A stretch of 64,000 nucleotides of DNA, from contig NZ_FWXS01000006.1 of the NCBI RefSeq assembly GCF_900176425.1, forward strand, positions 1-64,000. The letters run 5' to 3'. This DNA is from Moheibacter sediminis. GTDB lineage: Bacteria; Bacteroidota; Bacteroidia; Flavobacteriales; Weeksellaceae. Position numbers and translations under genes: made by a program. Every line of letters starts with the position of its first letter. Within the stretch, counting starts at the first letter, position 1. Below are positions 15,850 to 25,245 of the stretch, one piece after another. The notes below the pieces were generated by a model. It saw only the letters and a program-made list of their open reading frames with translations, had not been told where the DNA came from and searched no databases.

Positions 15850-18267
15850 ATGGAGAAAAGCGATTTATATAATTCATTTGAAGAAGAAGAGAATAACTTC
15901 AACCTAAGGGAAGTTTTAGAACAATATCTCTATTACTGGAAATGGTTTGTGCTGGGGTTTATAATTGCTATAGCAGGTGCATATATTTATTTGAGATACA
16001 GCACTCCCGCATATATGGTCTCCTCTAAAATACTTTTACTGGACGAAACCAATTCAATGTCTGGCGAACTAGCAGCCCTGCAGGATCTTTCAATACTTTC
16101 AGATGGGGGAAAAGCAAATGTAGAAGATCAAATTGAAATATTAAAGTCAAGGCGTTTAATGACAGAAGTCGTTACTCAGTTAAATTTAAATATACAATAT
16201 CTAAGAGAGGGAAGATTTAAAACTACCGAGCTTCTGAATGAAAGTTCGCCCATTAAATTAAAATTATTGGAACAAAATTCAACTTTAAAAGATACGTTGA
16301 GTTCCAATTTCTTGGTAAAAATAATCTCTCCGACAGAATATGAAATAAAAGAGGAAGAAAAAGGTTTCAAAACAATAGCGAAATTTGGAAACAGAATAAA
16401 GTCTCCGGTTGGAGAAATCATTCTTATACCCAATGGAGAAAATCTAAATAAAAACGTAAACGACTTATTCTATATAAGAGTTCGACCTTTTATGAAAGTT
16501 GTTGAGAGCTATCGAAATAAAATCCAAGCGGAAGCTACAGGATCAGGCACCCGCAAAAACAATGTTATCACACTTTCAATGGTCGATAACGTAAAAGCCA
16601 AGGCAGTACGTATAATTGATGAGTTAGTAACACAATACAATGCCGATGCTGTAAATGATAAAAAACGCGTAGGTGAAAAAACAGCAAAATTTATCAATGA
16701 AAGATTAGATCTCGTAACTGCAGACCTTAAAGGAGCAGATGAGGATGTTAAAGAATTTAAATCCCAAAACAATGTTACAGATCTGGAAACTGAAACAGGA
16801 ATCAATTTACAAACCTCGGCTCAAAATGATAGTAAGCTGTTGGAATATTCAACGCAGTTGAATTTGGTAAGTTATATGAACGATTATCTCAATTCCAACT
16901 CTAACGATTTAGTTCCTGCAAATATTGGTCTTAATGACGTTGCCATAAATACTTCAACCCAAAAGTACAACGAGCTGATTCTAGCAAGAGAATCCATGCT
17001 TACCCACTCGACAGAGAAAAATCCAATTGTGCAAAACCTCAATCAGCAAATTAATGATTTAGGGCAATCACTCAAAACAAGTTTGAATAACTACAAACAA
17101 ACTACTCAGATTGCTGTAAACAATATAAAAAGAGAGGGTGGCTCTATTAATTCTAAAATCTCTGCTTTTCCAAACCAGGAAAAACAATTCAGAGACTTAT
17201 CCAGACAACAGCAAATTGTAGAAGCTATTTATCTTTTTCTTCTTCAAAAAAGAGAGGAAACAGAAATTTCTAATGCCGCAACACCTTCAAAAATAAAAAT
17301 CGTAGATACAGCTTATGGAAATGATACGCCAATATCTCCCAAAAAAAATATAATATATCTGGGAGCTGCTATCTTGGGACTTATAATTCCTTTTGGTTTT
17401 CTTTATACAAGATTTTTACTTGACAATAAAGTTCATACCCGTAAAGAAATGGAAGCAGTTGTAAAAGCTCCTGTTATAGGAGACATTCCAACTTCTGAAA
17501 ATACTTTTATTGAACAAAACGACAGAAGTGTACTTGCAGAAGCATTCCGCATTTTACGTACTAACATGAGTTTTTATTTATCAGGAAATAAAAATGAAAC
17601 AAAAAATATTTTTATAACCTCCACGATAAGCGGAGAAGGGAAAACATTTATAGCAACCAATCTATCAATAGTCCTTTCTTCATCCACAACAAAAAACAGA
17701 GTATTGATTATTGAAGCAGATATTCGTAGTCCTAAAGTATTGGATTATCTCAATATTAAAAATCTAATGTCCAACCGTAAAGGTATTACTCATTTCTTGA
17801 TGGATGAAGATTTAACAATAGAAGATATTATAATAAAAGACTCTTCTTATGCATTTGACATCATTTCTGCGGGTGTTTTGGCGCCTAATCCTTCTGAATT
17901 ATTGATGAATGGGAGATTCCAGGAAATGATTAGCCAGGCACAGGGAAAATACGATTATATAGTTGTAGATACAGCTCCTGTAAGTTTGGTGACGGATACA
18001 CAGTTGATTTCTGAGCAGGCAGATTTATTTATTTATGTAACACGTGCAAATTATCTAGATAAACGATTGCTTAATGTTCCTAGAGAACTTTACCGTGACA
18101 AAAAACTTCCAAACATGGCAATGTTATTAAATGACGTCGGAGCGGGAAGAGGTTACGGCTATGGTTACGGCTACGGATATGGCTACGGATATGGTTATGG
18201 CTACGTTCAGCAAAAGAAAAAATGGTACGAAAAATTTTTACCTGAAAATCCCTTAAAGAGAAAATAA
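15850..18267 (+). CDS. wzc: Wzc-type polysaccharide co-polymerase / tyrosine autokinase
   Basis: This 805-aa inner-membrane protein has a Wzz domain at the N-terminus (membrane helix about 34-50), a long periplasmic coiled region, a second membrane helix near 500, then a cytoplasmic BY-kinase domain. Walker A is TSTISGEGKT (Lys598), with ILIIEADIR-like Walker A' (VLIIEADIR) and VVDTAP as Walker B. The C-terminal tyrosine cluster, where the family autophosphorylates, is an exact (GY)x9 repeat at residues 768-785. It controls chain length and export with Wza and Wzy. It is the last gene of the locus; folC converges 4 bases later. Confidence 0.92.
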   Translation: MEKSDLYNSFEEEENNFNLREVLEQYLYYWKWFVLGFIIAIAGAYIYLRYSTPAYMVSSKILLLDETNSMSGELAALQDLSILSDGGKANVEDQIEILKSRRLMTEVVTQLNLNIQYLREGRFKTTELLNESSPIKLKLLEQNSTLKDTLSSNFLVKIISPTEYEIKEEEKGFKTIAKFGNRIKSPVGEIILIPNGENLNKNVNDLFYIRVRPFMKVVESYRNKIQAEATGSGTRKNNVITLSMVDNVKAKAVRIIDELVTQYNADAVNDKKRVGEKTAKFINERLDLVTADLKGADEDVKEFKSQNNVTDLETETGINLQTSAQNDSKLLEYSTQLNLVSYMNDYLNSNSNDLVPANIGLNDVAINTSTQKYNELILARESMLTHSTEKNPIVQNLNQQINDLGQSLKTSLNNYKQTTQIAVNNIKREGGSINSKISAFPNQEKQFRDLSRQQQIVEAIYLFLLQKREETEISNAATPSKIKIVDTAYGNDTPISPKKNIIYLGAAILGLIIPFGFLYTRFLLDNKVHTRKEMEAVVKAPVIGDIPTSENTFIEQNDRSVLAEAFRILRTNMSFYLSGNKNETKNIFITSTISGEGKTFIATNLSIVLSSSTTKNRVLIIEADIRSPKVLDYLNIKNLMSNRKGITHFLMDEDLTIEDIIIKDSSYAFDIISAGVLAPNPSELLMNGRFQEMISQAQGKYDYIVVDTAPVSLVTDTQLISEQADLFIYVTRANYLDKRLLNVPRELYRDKKLPNMAMLLNDVGAGRGYGYGYGYGYGYGYGYGYVQQKKKWYEKFLPENPLKRK
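18151..18204 (+). repeat. Hexanucleotide tandem repeat encoding (Gly-Tyr)x9 in wzc
   Basis: Nine consecutive GGN-TAY codon pairs form the phosphorylatable tail. The third bases vary (GGT/GGC/GGA, TAT/TAC), so the peptide repeat is kept while the DNA repeat is imperfect. Confidence 0.9.
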
Positions 18268-18271
18268 ATTT

Positions 18272-19492
18272 TTAAATAATTTCAGCCACCACAAAGGTGC
18301 TTCCGCCAACATAGATGAAATCATCTGCGTTGGCGTTTTCTTTTGCGCTTTCCAAAGCATTTTTAATGGTTGAATGATAAGTAGCATCCAATTCATTTGG
18401 AACCAATTTCTTCAGATCCTCCAAAAGCATCTTACGTGGAACATCCGGCTCACTGAAATAATATCGTGCATCTTTAGGGAAAAGTTCCAGGATGGACACG
18501 ACGTCTTTATCATTTACAAACCCCAAAACCAAATGGAGTTTTTCATACTCGGTTTGATTAATTTGTTTCATCACTTCACTCAAACCATGCGTATTGTGTG
18601 CCGTATCGGTAACGATGAGTGGGTTTCTCTGAAGAATGTCCCAACGACCTCGCAAACCTGTATTTTTAACTACATTTTTCAATCCTCTTTCGATTGAATT
18701 TTCATCAATATGAAATCCTTTCTTTTGTAAAATATCAACTGCCATAAGCACTGTTCTTCTGTTTTTTATCTGATAAATTCCAATCAAATCTGACTCATAT
18801 TCCTTGAATGAATTTTCTTCAGTGAAGACAATTTCAGAATGGGTTTCTTTAGCTTTTTGTTCAAATACTTTTCTGGTTTCTGGAAGCGTCTCTCCGATTA
18901 CGACAGGAATATTAGGTTTGATGATTCCTGCTTTTTCAAATGCAATTTCTTCAATTGTATTCCCTAAAATATTTATATGGTCAAATCCGATGTTGGTAAT
19001 CACAGACAAAATAGGCATGATGATATTGGTAGAATCCAATCTTCCGCCCAAACCGGTTTCGATTACCGCAATATCTACATTTTCTTTGGCAAAATAATCA
19101 AAAGCCATCGCCACAGAAACTTCAAAAAATGAAGCCTCAAGCGATTCGATTTTAGCTGAATTATTTTCTACAAAATCGATGATAAAATCTTCGCTGCACA
19201 TTTCGCCGTTGACTCTGATTCTTTCTCTGAAATCTTTCAGATGGGGAGAAGTCGTCAATCCCACTTTGTAACCTGATTCCTGCAAAATCGAAGAAAGCAT
19301 GTGCGAAGTGCTCCCTTTTCCGTTGGTGCCAGCAACATGAATGGTCAAATATTTTTGGTGAGGATTTCCCAAATATTCGGTAAGCAATCTGATGTTGTGT
19401 AAATCTTTTTTCAGCGCCGCGCTGCCAATTCTCTGAAACATAGGCAGCTTTTCATAAAGCCATTCAACCGTCTGTGCGAAATTTTTTTTCAT
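18272..19492 (-). CDS. folC: Bifunctional folylpolyglutamate / dihydrofolate synthase
   Basis: This 406-aa Mur-ligase-family enzyme has the ATP site HVAGTNGKGSTSHML near residue 52, the DRFRERI-like region LKDFRERIRVNG, VIETGLGGRLDSTN, and the C-terminal Mur-ligase domain with VTDTAHNTHG. It adds glutamate to dihydropteroate and folates in the cytoplasm. Length is normal for the family. Its stop almost meets the wzc stop, and its start is 2 bases from the nhaA stop, suggesting co-transcription with nhaA upstream. Confidence 0.92.
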   Translation of the reverse strand: MKKNFAQTVEWLYEKLPMFQRIGSAALKKDLHNIRLLTEYLGNPHQKYLTIHVAGTNGKGSTSHMLSSILQESGYKVGLTTSPHLKDFRERIRVNGEMCSEDFIIDFVENNSAKIESLEASFFEVSVAMAFDYFAKENVDIAVIETGLGGRLDSTNIIMPILSVITNIGFDHINILGNTIEEIAFEKAGIIKPNIPVVIGETLPETRKVFEQKAKETHSEIVFTEENSFKEYESDLIGIYQIKNRRTVLMAVDILQKKGFHIDENSIERGLKNVVKNTGLRGRWDILQRNPLIVTDTAHNTHGLSEVMKQINQTEYEKLHLVLGFVNDKDVVSILELFPKDARYYFSEPDVPRKMLLEDLKKLVPNELDATYHSTIKNALESAKENANADDFIYVGGSTFVVAEII

Positions 19493-19493
19493 T

Positions 19494-20624
19494 TTATTTA
19501 GAACTAATTCGCAGCCAAATATAACCTATAATTCCAGCAAAAAATGAAGCGCACATAATCATAAATTTGGCATTGTTTATAATTTCCCAATCATCAAAGG
19601 CAAGTAATGTGATGAATATGGACATTGTAAATCCGATTCCCGCCAGAAATCCAACCCCGGTGAGGTTTGACCAATTCATTCCCGTTGGAAGTTTACACGC
19701 TTTTAGAATGACAGCAATCAAACAGAATAAAAGAATTCCCAAGGGTTTGCCTAAAATTAATCCACCTAAAATTCCCAAAGCATAAGGTTCTCCGAAGTTG
19801 CTTTCCCATCCTGGATTTATAATAATTGCAGTATTTGCCAAAGCAAAAATGGGTAAAACCAAAAATGCAACAGGCGCATGTAAAACGTGTTGTAATTTGT
19901 ATGATTTTGAAAGTGAATCATCTTTGTGAAACGGAATTGTAATGGCAAGTAAAACGCCTGCAATGGTCGCATGAATTCCGGAATGTAACATGAAATACCA
20001 CATAAAAATTCCTCCGATTAAATAAATCCAAATGGATTGAATTCTCATTTTGTTTAACATCAATAATAAAACAAAAATCGCCAATGCAATTCCTAAATTG
20101 ATCCAATAAATGGCAGAGCTGTAAAAGATTGCAATAACCATAATCGCTCCCAGATCATCTATTACAGCAAGCGCAGTCAGAAATACTTTGAGCGAAAGCG
20201 GAACTCTTTTTCCTAACAATGAAAGAATTCCAATCGCAAATGCAATGTCGGTTGCCATCGGAATTCCAAATCCGGATTCGGTTGGTGTACCGGAATTGAA
20301 ATTCATATAAATCAATGCCGGAACCAACATCCCGCCAATTGCGGCGATGATAGGAAGCAAAGCGTTTTTGAAACTTGAAAGTTCGCCTACGATGACTTCT
20401 CTTTTTAATTCTAAACCGATTAAGAAAAAGAAAATAACCATCAATCCATCGTTGACCCAATGGTCTAGATGATGTCCGAAAATTTCCGTTTTCCAAAAAT
20501 TTTCATAGCTGATTCCTAAAGAAGAATTGGCAATAAAAAGTGAAACAATTGTACAAAAAAGTAAGATGACTCCACCCGCTTGTTGACTCTTGAAAAAGTT
20601 TATAAAAATCTTTTGTACCTTCAT
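19494..20624 (-). CDS. nhaA: Na+/H+ antiporter NhaA
   Basis: This 376-aa inner-membrane antiporter has about twelve helices. The ion-site aspartates are present: TDIAF (Asp126) and AVIDDLGAI (Asp156-Asp157), corresponding to E. coli Asp133 and Asp163-164. FLAGIGFTMSIFI near the end is also conserved. It exchanges Na+ for protons in pH and salt homeostasis. Length is normal. No clear promoter match is visible; CGAAGGTA just upstream is one base from the reverse-strand -7 consensus. Confidence 0.93.
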   Translation of the reverse strand: MKVQKIFINFFKSQQAGGVILLFCTIVSLFIANSSLGISYENFWKTEIFGHHLDHWVNDGLMVIFFFLIGLELKREVIVGELSSFKNALLPIIAAIGGMLVPALIYMNFNSGTPTESGFGIPMATDIAFAIGILSLLGKRVPLSLKVFLTALAVIDDLGAIMVIAIFYSSAIYWINLGIALAIFVLLLMLNKMRIQSIWIYLIGGIFMWYFMLHSGIHATIAGVLLAITIPFHKDDSLSKSYKLQHVLHAPVAFLVLPIFALANTAIIINPGWESNFGEPYALGILGGLILGKPLGILLFCLIAVILKACKLPTGMNWSNLTGVGFLAGIGFTMSIFITLLAFDDWEIINNAKFMIMCASFFAGIIGYIWLRISSK

Positions 20625-20649
20625 ATTGCGAAGGTATTAAATCTAATTT

Positions 20650-22515
20650 TTAAATATTAATTTTTAGCTTTGTTCCTTTTCCTTTGTTATTGTTGATGGT
20701 CAATTCTCCGCCCAGTTCGGCGATTCGTTTGTACATATTGTGAAGCCCGTTGCCGAGTTTGACATTGTTTTCATCGAGTCCGATTCCATTGTCTAAAACG
20801 CAGATAACAAACCTTTCTCCATTTTTTTTGAACTTAATTTGTATTTCTGTCGGTTCTGCATGTTTGATGGAATTATTGATGGACTCCTGAATCACGCGGT
20901 AAATGTTAATTCCTTCAAGAGCAGAAAATGAAAATTCCTCATCGATTTTTTCATCAATTTCGAAATTGAAATCAATTCCTTTTGTTGCCAATTTTGCATT
21001 TTCGATGAAATTATTGATTCGAATTTTTAAATCAGCAAAAGAAATATTTTCCTTGTTCATGGCCCAAATGGTATCCCGGAGTTCGGTAATCGTGTGGCGT
21101 GTGAAATAGCTGATGTCTTCCAAACGGTCTGAAATTTCCGGATTTTCTTGGTTTAGGATAAATTTCAGATTGTCAATAGACGAAATGATGAATGTGAGCT
21201 GCGAGCCGATATTGTCATGTAGATCACGGGAAATCCTCAGACGTTGTTCATGTAATTTGTTTTGGGTTTCGATTTTGATTAGCGCATCTTTGAGCTGGTT
21301 TTCCTTTTCGAGTTGTTTGTTTCGGATCTTTTGAACTCTGTAAAACTGATAACCAATCATTCCTCCCAAAACTGCCAAACTGATTATTGCTAAAATCAAT
21401 AGGTTTTTTCTCTCTATTTTCAATTGATTTTCTGCTATCTGCGCGCGTTGTACAAGAATTTGTCTTTCTTTTTTTTCAGTTTGATATTTGGTCTCTACAT
21501 CATGTAACTGTTCCAAATTATTTTCTTGTCTTATACTGTCGGAAATGCTGTTATATTTTTTGTAATATTGATTGGCTTCTTTGAATTTTTGTTGTTGCTC
21601 ATTATAGTTGATGTAATTTTCAATGCTTATAAGGTAATCTTCTGATATTTTATTTTTTTTAGAAAAGGAATAAGCAGAATCTATATAATTTTTTGCAGTG
21701 GTATATTCTTTATTCTCAATTAGCATTTGAGCAATATTGTTGTAAGTAGACGCAACTCCACCTAGATTTTTTATTGATTTCTCAATCGCAAGAACTTCTC
21801 TGAAAATTTTGAGCGCATCGTTTATTTTCCCTTGATAATAATAAACACCTCCCACATTATTCAATGATTCTGAAATGCCTTTTTTATCTTTAAGATTTCT
21901 TTCAATTTCCAAAGATTTTGTAAAATACTCTAAGGCTTCGTCCAAATTTCCTTCATTTACTACAATCATTGCATAATTGTTATATGCTTCAGATAATCCT
22001 TTTTTGTTTTCTGTTTTGGTAAACTTTTCGATGGCAGTCTGGTTGTATTCTTTTGCTTTTTCATACAGTTCCAATGAATTATAAACCACACTTAAATTAC
22101 TGCATACGGTTGCGTATTCATTGTCCAGTTTGAGCTTATCATAGCCCTTCAAAGCATTTATGTAAAATTTCACAGCTTCTTCGTACTTGCCCATCGAGCG
22201 GTTGCAGGCACCGATATTATTGTAAGCGGAGGCTTCAAGTTTGATATCCCGGGTTCCTAAAACTTTTAAAGAATATTGTTTGGCCTTTTCGAATTCGCCT
22301 AAAAATCTGTAAACGATTCCTAGGCTGTTATTGGTTCGTTGGACATCAATTTTTTCTTCTGATAATTTTTGAGCTTCTTCTAATAACGATAACGCACGTT
22401 TTGCCTCTGTTCGGTAAATTTTCAGAGCGTCATCATTTAATTTCTCAATATTCTTTTTCTGAGCACAAAGAGTTGAGCAAAAAAATAAAACCAGATAAAA
22501 TAGAAATGTTTTCAT
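20650..22515 (-). CDS. TPR-containing HisKA_3 sensor histidine kinase
   Basis: This 621-aa protein has a signal peptide (residues 1-18), six or so TPR repeats (about 60-330) predicted periplasmic, one membrane helix (371-392), a coiled linker, then a HisKA_3 dimerisation domain with the phospho-acceptor His433 in RISRDLHDNIG. A HATPase domain follows, with NNSIKH, DNGIGLD and GNGLHNMYKR boxes. The likely partner is the LuxR-type regulator at 23429, from which it is separated by a small lipoprotein gene on the same strand. The stimulus is unknown; periplasmic TPRs suggest a protein or peptide contact. Confidence 0.88.
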   Translation of the reverse strand: MKTFLFYLVLFFCSTLCAQKKNIEKLNDDALKIYRTEAKRALSLLEEAQKLSEEKIDVQRTNNSLGIVYRFLGEFEKAKQYSLKVLGTRDIKLEASAYNNIGACNRSMGKYEEAVKFYINALKGYDKLKLDNEYATVCSNLSVVYNSLELYEKAKEYNQTAIEKFTKTENKKGLSEAYNNYAMIVVNEGNLDEALEYFTKSLEIERNLKDKKGISESLNNVGGVYYYQGKINDALKIFREVLAIEKSIKNLGGVASTYNNIAQMLIENKEYTTAKNYIDSAYSFSKKNKISEDYLISIENYINYNEQQQKFKEANQYYKKYNSISDSIRQENNLEQLHDVETKYQTEKKERQILVQRAQIAENQLKIERKNLLILAIISLAVLGGMIGYQFYRVQKIRNKQLEKENQLKDALIKIETQNKLHEQRLRISRDLHDNIGSQLTFIISSIDNLKFILNQENPEISDRLEDISYFTRHTITELRDTIWAMNKENISFADLKIRINNFIENAKLATKGIDFNFEIDEKIDEEFSFSALEGINIYRVIQESINNSIKHAEPTEIQIKFKKNGERFVICVLDNGIGLDENNVKLGNGLHNMYKRIAELGGELTINNNKGKGTKLKINI

Positions 22516-22679
22516 ACCATTGTTTTTATAAATTAACCAAGGTATCAGAAAGGTTTAAAGATAATTGACACATTTCAAAAATGAATTGTTGAATTTCCTG
22601 ATATAAAATTAGGAAAATAAATCGTCCGTTTTATAATCCTTTTAATTTTAATGCTTTATGTTATTTTTAATTGAAAATT

Positions 22680-22730
22680 AGCGTAATAGCAGTAAACTCA
22701 GAATAACTACATCGTTCCTGCCATTACGCT
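22680..22730. repeat. Long imperfect inverted repeat between lipoprotein and kinase genes
   Basis: AGCGTAATAGCAG at 22680-22692 pairs with CTGCCATTACGCT at 22718-22730 with a single mismatch, leaving a 25-base loop. It lies in the 284-base gap that must hold the kinase leader. It could be an mRNA structure, an operator or a small RNA; no T-tract follows on either strand, so it is not a standard terminator. Confidence 0.55.
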
Positions 22731-22769
22731 CTCTCACATGTTAATTAATCAATGTATAATAGTAAAGAG

Positions 22770-22786
22770 AACCCCTAAAAGGGGTT
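22770..22786 (-). terminator. Short hairpin after the lipoprotein gene
   Basis: AACCCCT and AGGGGTT form a perfect 7-bp stem with a 3-base loop, 14 bases downstream of the minus-strand lipoprotein stop. The following T-tract on the minus strand is weak (CTCTTTACTATT), so termination may be partial. Confidence 0.5.
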
Positions 22787-22799
22787 TAAATTGTTAGAA

Positions 22800-23330
22800 T
22801 TAAAGTTGTATATTGAAGGAACCTTCAGTCACATTTTTCACGCTGTTGTCACCGTTTACATTTTTACAAGAAAAACTGAATGTGCCTTTTACATGAGTGG
22901 CCGTCATTTCTGAAATTTTGATTTCGCCTGCCTGACTTGAATCATAAGGTGCTTGCCAAGTGTGTGTTTGCGTGTTCATCGGATTGCTCATATCAACCAC
23001 AATTTCCATATAAGAAGCGCTGTTCGCTATGTTAGCACCACCTCCGAGAGGATAAGTTCCCACACCGTCAATTCCATTGATAAGCAATGTAAGTGCTTTA
23101 CTGGATGTTCCTCCTGTATTTCCCTGAATGGATAAAGTTCCGCTGACCAAGTTGGCAAAAGTTACCATCTCTAGAGTCGTGATGGTAGTTCCATCCACTT
23201 TTGCCACAATCGTTCCTTCAGCTGCTGGTCCGGCATTTCCACCATCATCATCACTTTTACAAGAGAAAGTAAAAATTGCAGATGAAATTAAAAGCAACAT
23301 CATAATGTTTAATTTTTTAATCGTTTTCAT
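22800..23330 (-). CDS. Small secreted lipoprotein of unknown function
   Basis: This 176-aa protein has a lipoprotein signal ending in TFSC (Cys24), then an acidic/glycine spacer (KSDDDGGNAG) and a compact beta-rich domain beginning GTIVAKVDGTTI. GVGTYPLGGGAN and KGTFSFSCKN are notable. The order (lipobox, variable spacer, A-vDG strand, G-YPL turn, GTFSF strand) resembles small Flavobacteriia lipoproteins of the DUF6252 type, but I am not certain of the family. It lies between the response-regulator and kinase genes, all on the minus strand, so it may be a target or accessory sensor protein of that system. No enzymatic motif is visible. Confidence 0.7.
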   Translation of the reverse strand: MKTIKKLNIMMLLLISSAIFTFSCKSDDDGGNAGPAAEGTIVAKVDGTTITTLEMVTFANLVSGTLSIQGNTGGTSSKALTLLINGIDGVGTYPLGGGANIANSASYMEIVVDMSNPMNTQTHTWQAPYDSSQAGEIKISEMTATHVKGTFSFSCKNVNGDNSVKNVTEGSFNIQL

Positions 23331-23428
23331 AATTTTTTGGATTAATAGTTATGATGCAAATTTTCAAATTCAAATAAATTCATGCAATAAGGCATTTGCC
23401 CTATTTTGAAATTCTTAAAATGAAAAGA

Positions 23429-24079
23429 TTAAATAAGCTTGATTCGTTCTGCTTTTTGGATGGCTTCCAGTTTATTATGAACCTGCAGTTTTTTGTAGAT
23501 ATTTTCGATGTGTTTCCTCACGGTACTTGGCGAAAGGAAAAGGTTTTCGGCTATATTATTGTAATTTAAACCTTTGCTTAATTGTTCCAAAACGTCTATT
23601 TCACGGGCAGAAAGTTTTACGTCCTCTTGTTCGGACTGATTTTTAAATTCAACCGGATTTCTAAGCAATTTCAGGGTTTTCAGGGCAATCGATGGCGTCA
23701 TGGCTGCACCGCCATTGATGGTTTCGATGATGCCGTTGTAGAGGTTTTGGGCTTTTATGTCTTTGAGTAAATAACCGTCAGCCCCGGCTTTGATGGAATT
23801 GAAAATATTTTCATCATTATCAAAAACGGTAAGCATCACGATTTTGATGTGCGGGTATTTTTTTTTGATTTCTTCCGTGGCTTCAATGCCGTTCATGACG
23901 GGCATTTCTATGTCCATAAGAATCAAATCAATAACGGAGTCAGATTTCATTTTTTCGATCAAGTCTTTTCCGTTGATAGCTGTGAATTTCAATTTCAAAT
24001 CGTCAAAAAAAGAGAGTTTTTCTTCGATGACCTTGGTCAGGAAGAAATTATCATCTGCTATGGCAATTCGTACATTCAC
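23429..24079 (-). CDS. NarL/FixJ-type response regulator
   Basis: This 216-aa protein has an N-terminal receiver domain with acidic residues Asp9-Asp10, the phospho-acceptor Asp56 in DLILMDIEMP, the Thr in MLTVFD and the Lys in YLLKDI. A C-terminal LuxR-type helix-turn-helix follows (about residues 152-210; LSAREIDVLEQLSKGL and SPSTVRKHIENIYKKL). It would bind DNA when phosphorylated, most likely by the TPR kinase encoded at 20650. The order regulator, lipoprotein, kinase is co-directional. Length is standard. Confidence 0.92.
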   Translation of the reverse strand: MNVRIAIADDNFFLTKVIEEKLSFFDDLKLKFTAINGKDLIEKMKSDSVIDLILMDIEMPVMNGIEATEEIKKKYPHIKIVMLTVFDNDENIFNSIKAGADGYLLKDIKAQNLYNGIIETINGGAAMTPSIALKTLKLLRNPVEFKNQSEQEDVKLSAREIDVLEQLSKGLNYNNIAENLFLSPSTVRKHIENIYKKLQVHNKLEAIQKAERIKLI

Positions 24080-24099
24080 ATTTTAAAATTAATTCAAAT

Positions 24100-25152
24100 T
24101 CAGGAATATACAACGCCTGAGCTGTGATTTTTTTTCGCCCCAGTAACAGATTTTAAGACATTGATTTCGTTTTCGTGTTTTAAAATTCCGATGAACGCAA
24201 AAACCAATGCTTCTTTGAAGTCGATAATTTCATCTTTTGGAATGATAATTTCCGTTTCGTCCATGGATCTCAACCTTTCGAGGAAGAATTTATTTTTCGT
24301 ACCGCCACCGGTGATGAAGATATCTCTGAGTTGATTCTGATTAAATATTTTGCTGATTTGCTGTGCGAAATGTTCTGTAAAAGTTGCGAGTAGATCTTCT
24401 GTTTTTAAGTTTGATTTTTCAATCAAAGGAAAAACTTCTTCGATGCAGAATTCAATTCCTAATGATTTTGGAGGATTGAGTCTATAAAATTCTAGAGAAT
24501 TTAATTCTTCCAAAAAAGAATTATTTAGAGTTCCATTTCGGGCTAAGTCCCCGTCTTTATCATATTTAAATCCTGACTTTTCTGCCAGATAATTTAAAAT
24601 TATATTGAAAGGAGAAACATCAAAAGCAATTCGTTCATTTTCTTTTTTGAATGAAATGTTTGAAAATCCGCCCAAATTAAGACAAGCATCAAATTCTCTA
24701 AACAATTTTTCATCTCCAATTGGAACCAAAGGCGCGCCCTGCCCGCCAAGTGCTACATCCTGCATTCGGAAATCACAAATTGTTTTGATGCCCGTTTCGG
24801 CAAAAATCGCTGCACCATTCCCGATTTGAAGTGTATATTTTTCTTTTGGATTATGAAAGACTGTATGTCCGTGAGAGGAAATCAAATCAATATTTTTTAC
24901 CTGATATTTTTGGATGAATTCATTTACTTTTTGTCCTAAATAAAATCCGTAATCTGCGTCTAATTTAGTTAAATCCAATCCTGAAAGATAAATTGAATTT
25001 TTTAACCTGGAAATCCATTCGTCTGAATAAGAAACAGTTTCCGCATGGATGATTTCAAAATGAAATGAAGGCAATTCAAATTTAGCATAACACAAATCCA
25101 ACCCATCCAGAGAAGTCCCAGACATCAAACCGATTGCATAAAATGTTTTCAT
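24100..25152 (-). CDS. anmK: Anhydro-N-acetylmuramic acid kinase
   Basis: This 350-aa sugar kinase starts with YAIGLMSGTSLDGLDL, the family's ATP-binding signature (SGTSLDG at 11-17). SSHGHTVFHNP, IGNGAAIF, DFRMQDVALGGQGAPLVP and FITGGGTKNKFF follow. It cleaves and phosphorylates 1,6-anhydro-MurNAc to MurNAc-6-P in peptidoglycan recycling. I start at the ATG at 25152: a longer open frame to 25296 would run through the divergent glyA promoter and start and adds unrelated sequence. Normal length for the family is about 350-370 aa. Confidence 0.92.
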   Translation of the reverse strand: MKTFYAIGLMSGTSLDGLDLCYAKFELPSFHFEIIHAETVSYSDEWISRLKNSIYLSGLDLTKLDADYGFYLGQKVNEFIQKYQVKNIDLISSHGHTVFHNPKEKYTLQIGNGAAIFAETGIKTICDFRMQDVALGGQGAPLVPIGDEKLFREFDACLNLGGFSNISFKKENERIAFDVSPFNIILNYLAEKSGFKYDKDGDLARNGTLNNSFLEELNSLEFYRLNPPKSLGIEFCIEEVFPLIEKSNLKTEDLLATFTEHFAQQISKIFNQNQLRDIFITGGGTKNKFFLERLRSMDETEIIIPKDEIIDFKEALVFAFIGILKHENEINVLKSVTGAKKNHSSGVVYS

Positions 25153-25217
25153 ATGTTGAATTATTTTAAGTGAAATGAGCCTTTTGATTTCATCGTTTAA
25201 AAATAAGATAAATTCAG

Positions 25218-25225
25218 TACTTTTG
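25218..25225 (+). promoter_or_regulatory. Promoter upstream of glyA
   Basis: TACTTTTG matches TAnnTTTG exactly. A TTTA at 25196-25199 sits 18 bases upstream, where a -33 element would be expected. The start codon follows 20 bases after the -7 element. Confidence 0.6.
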
Positions 25226-25245
25226 GGACGCAAAATACTTATACA

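Noticed and set aside
18151-18204. GY-coding repeat as a CRISPR-like or non-coding repeat
   Set aside because: It is in frame, uses synonymous variation, and sits exactly where BY-kinases carry their tyrosine cluster.
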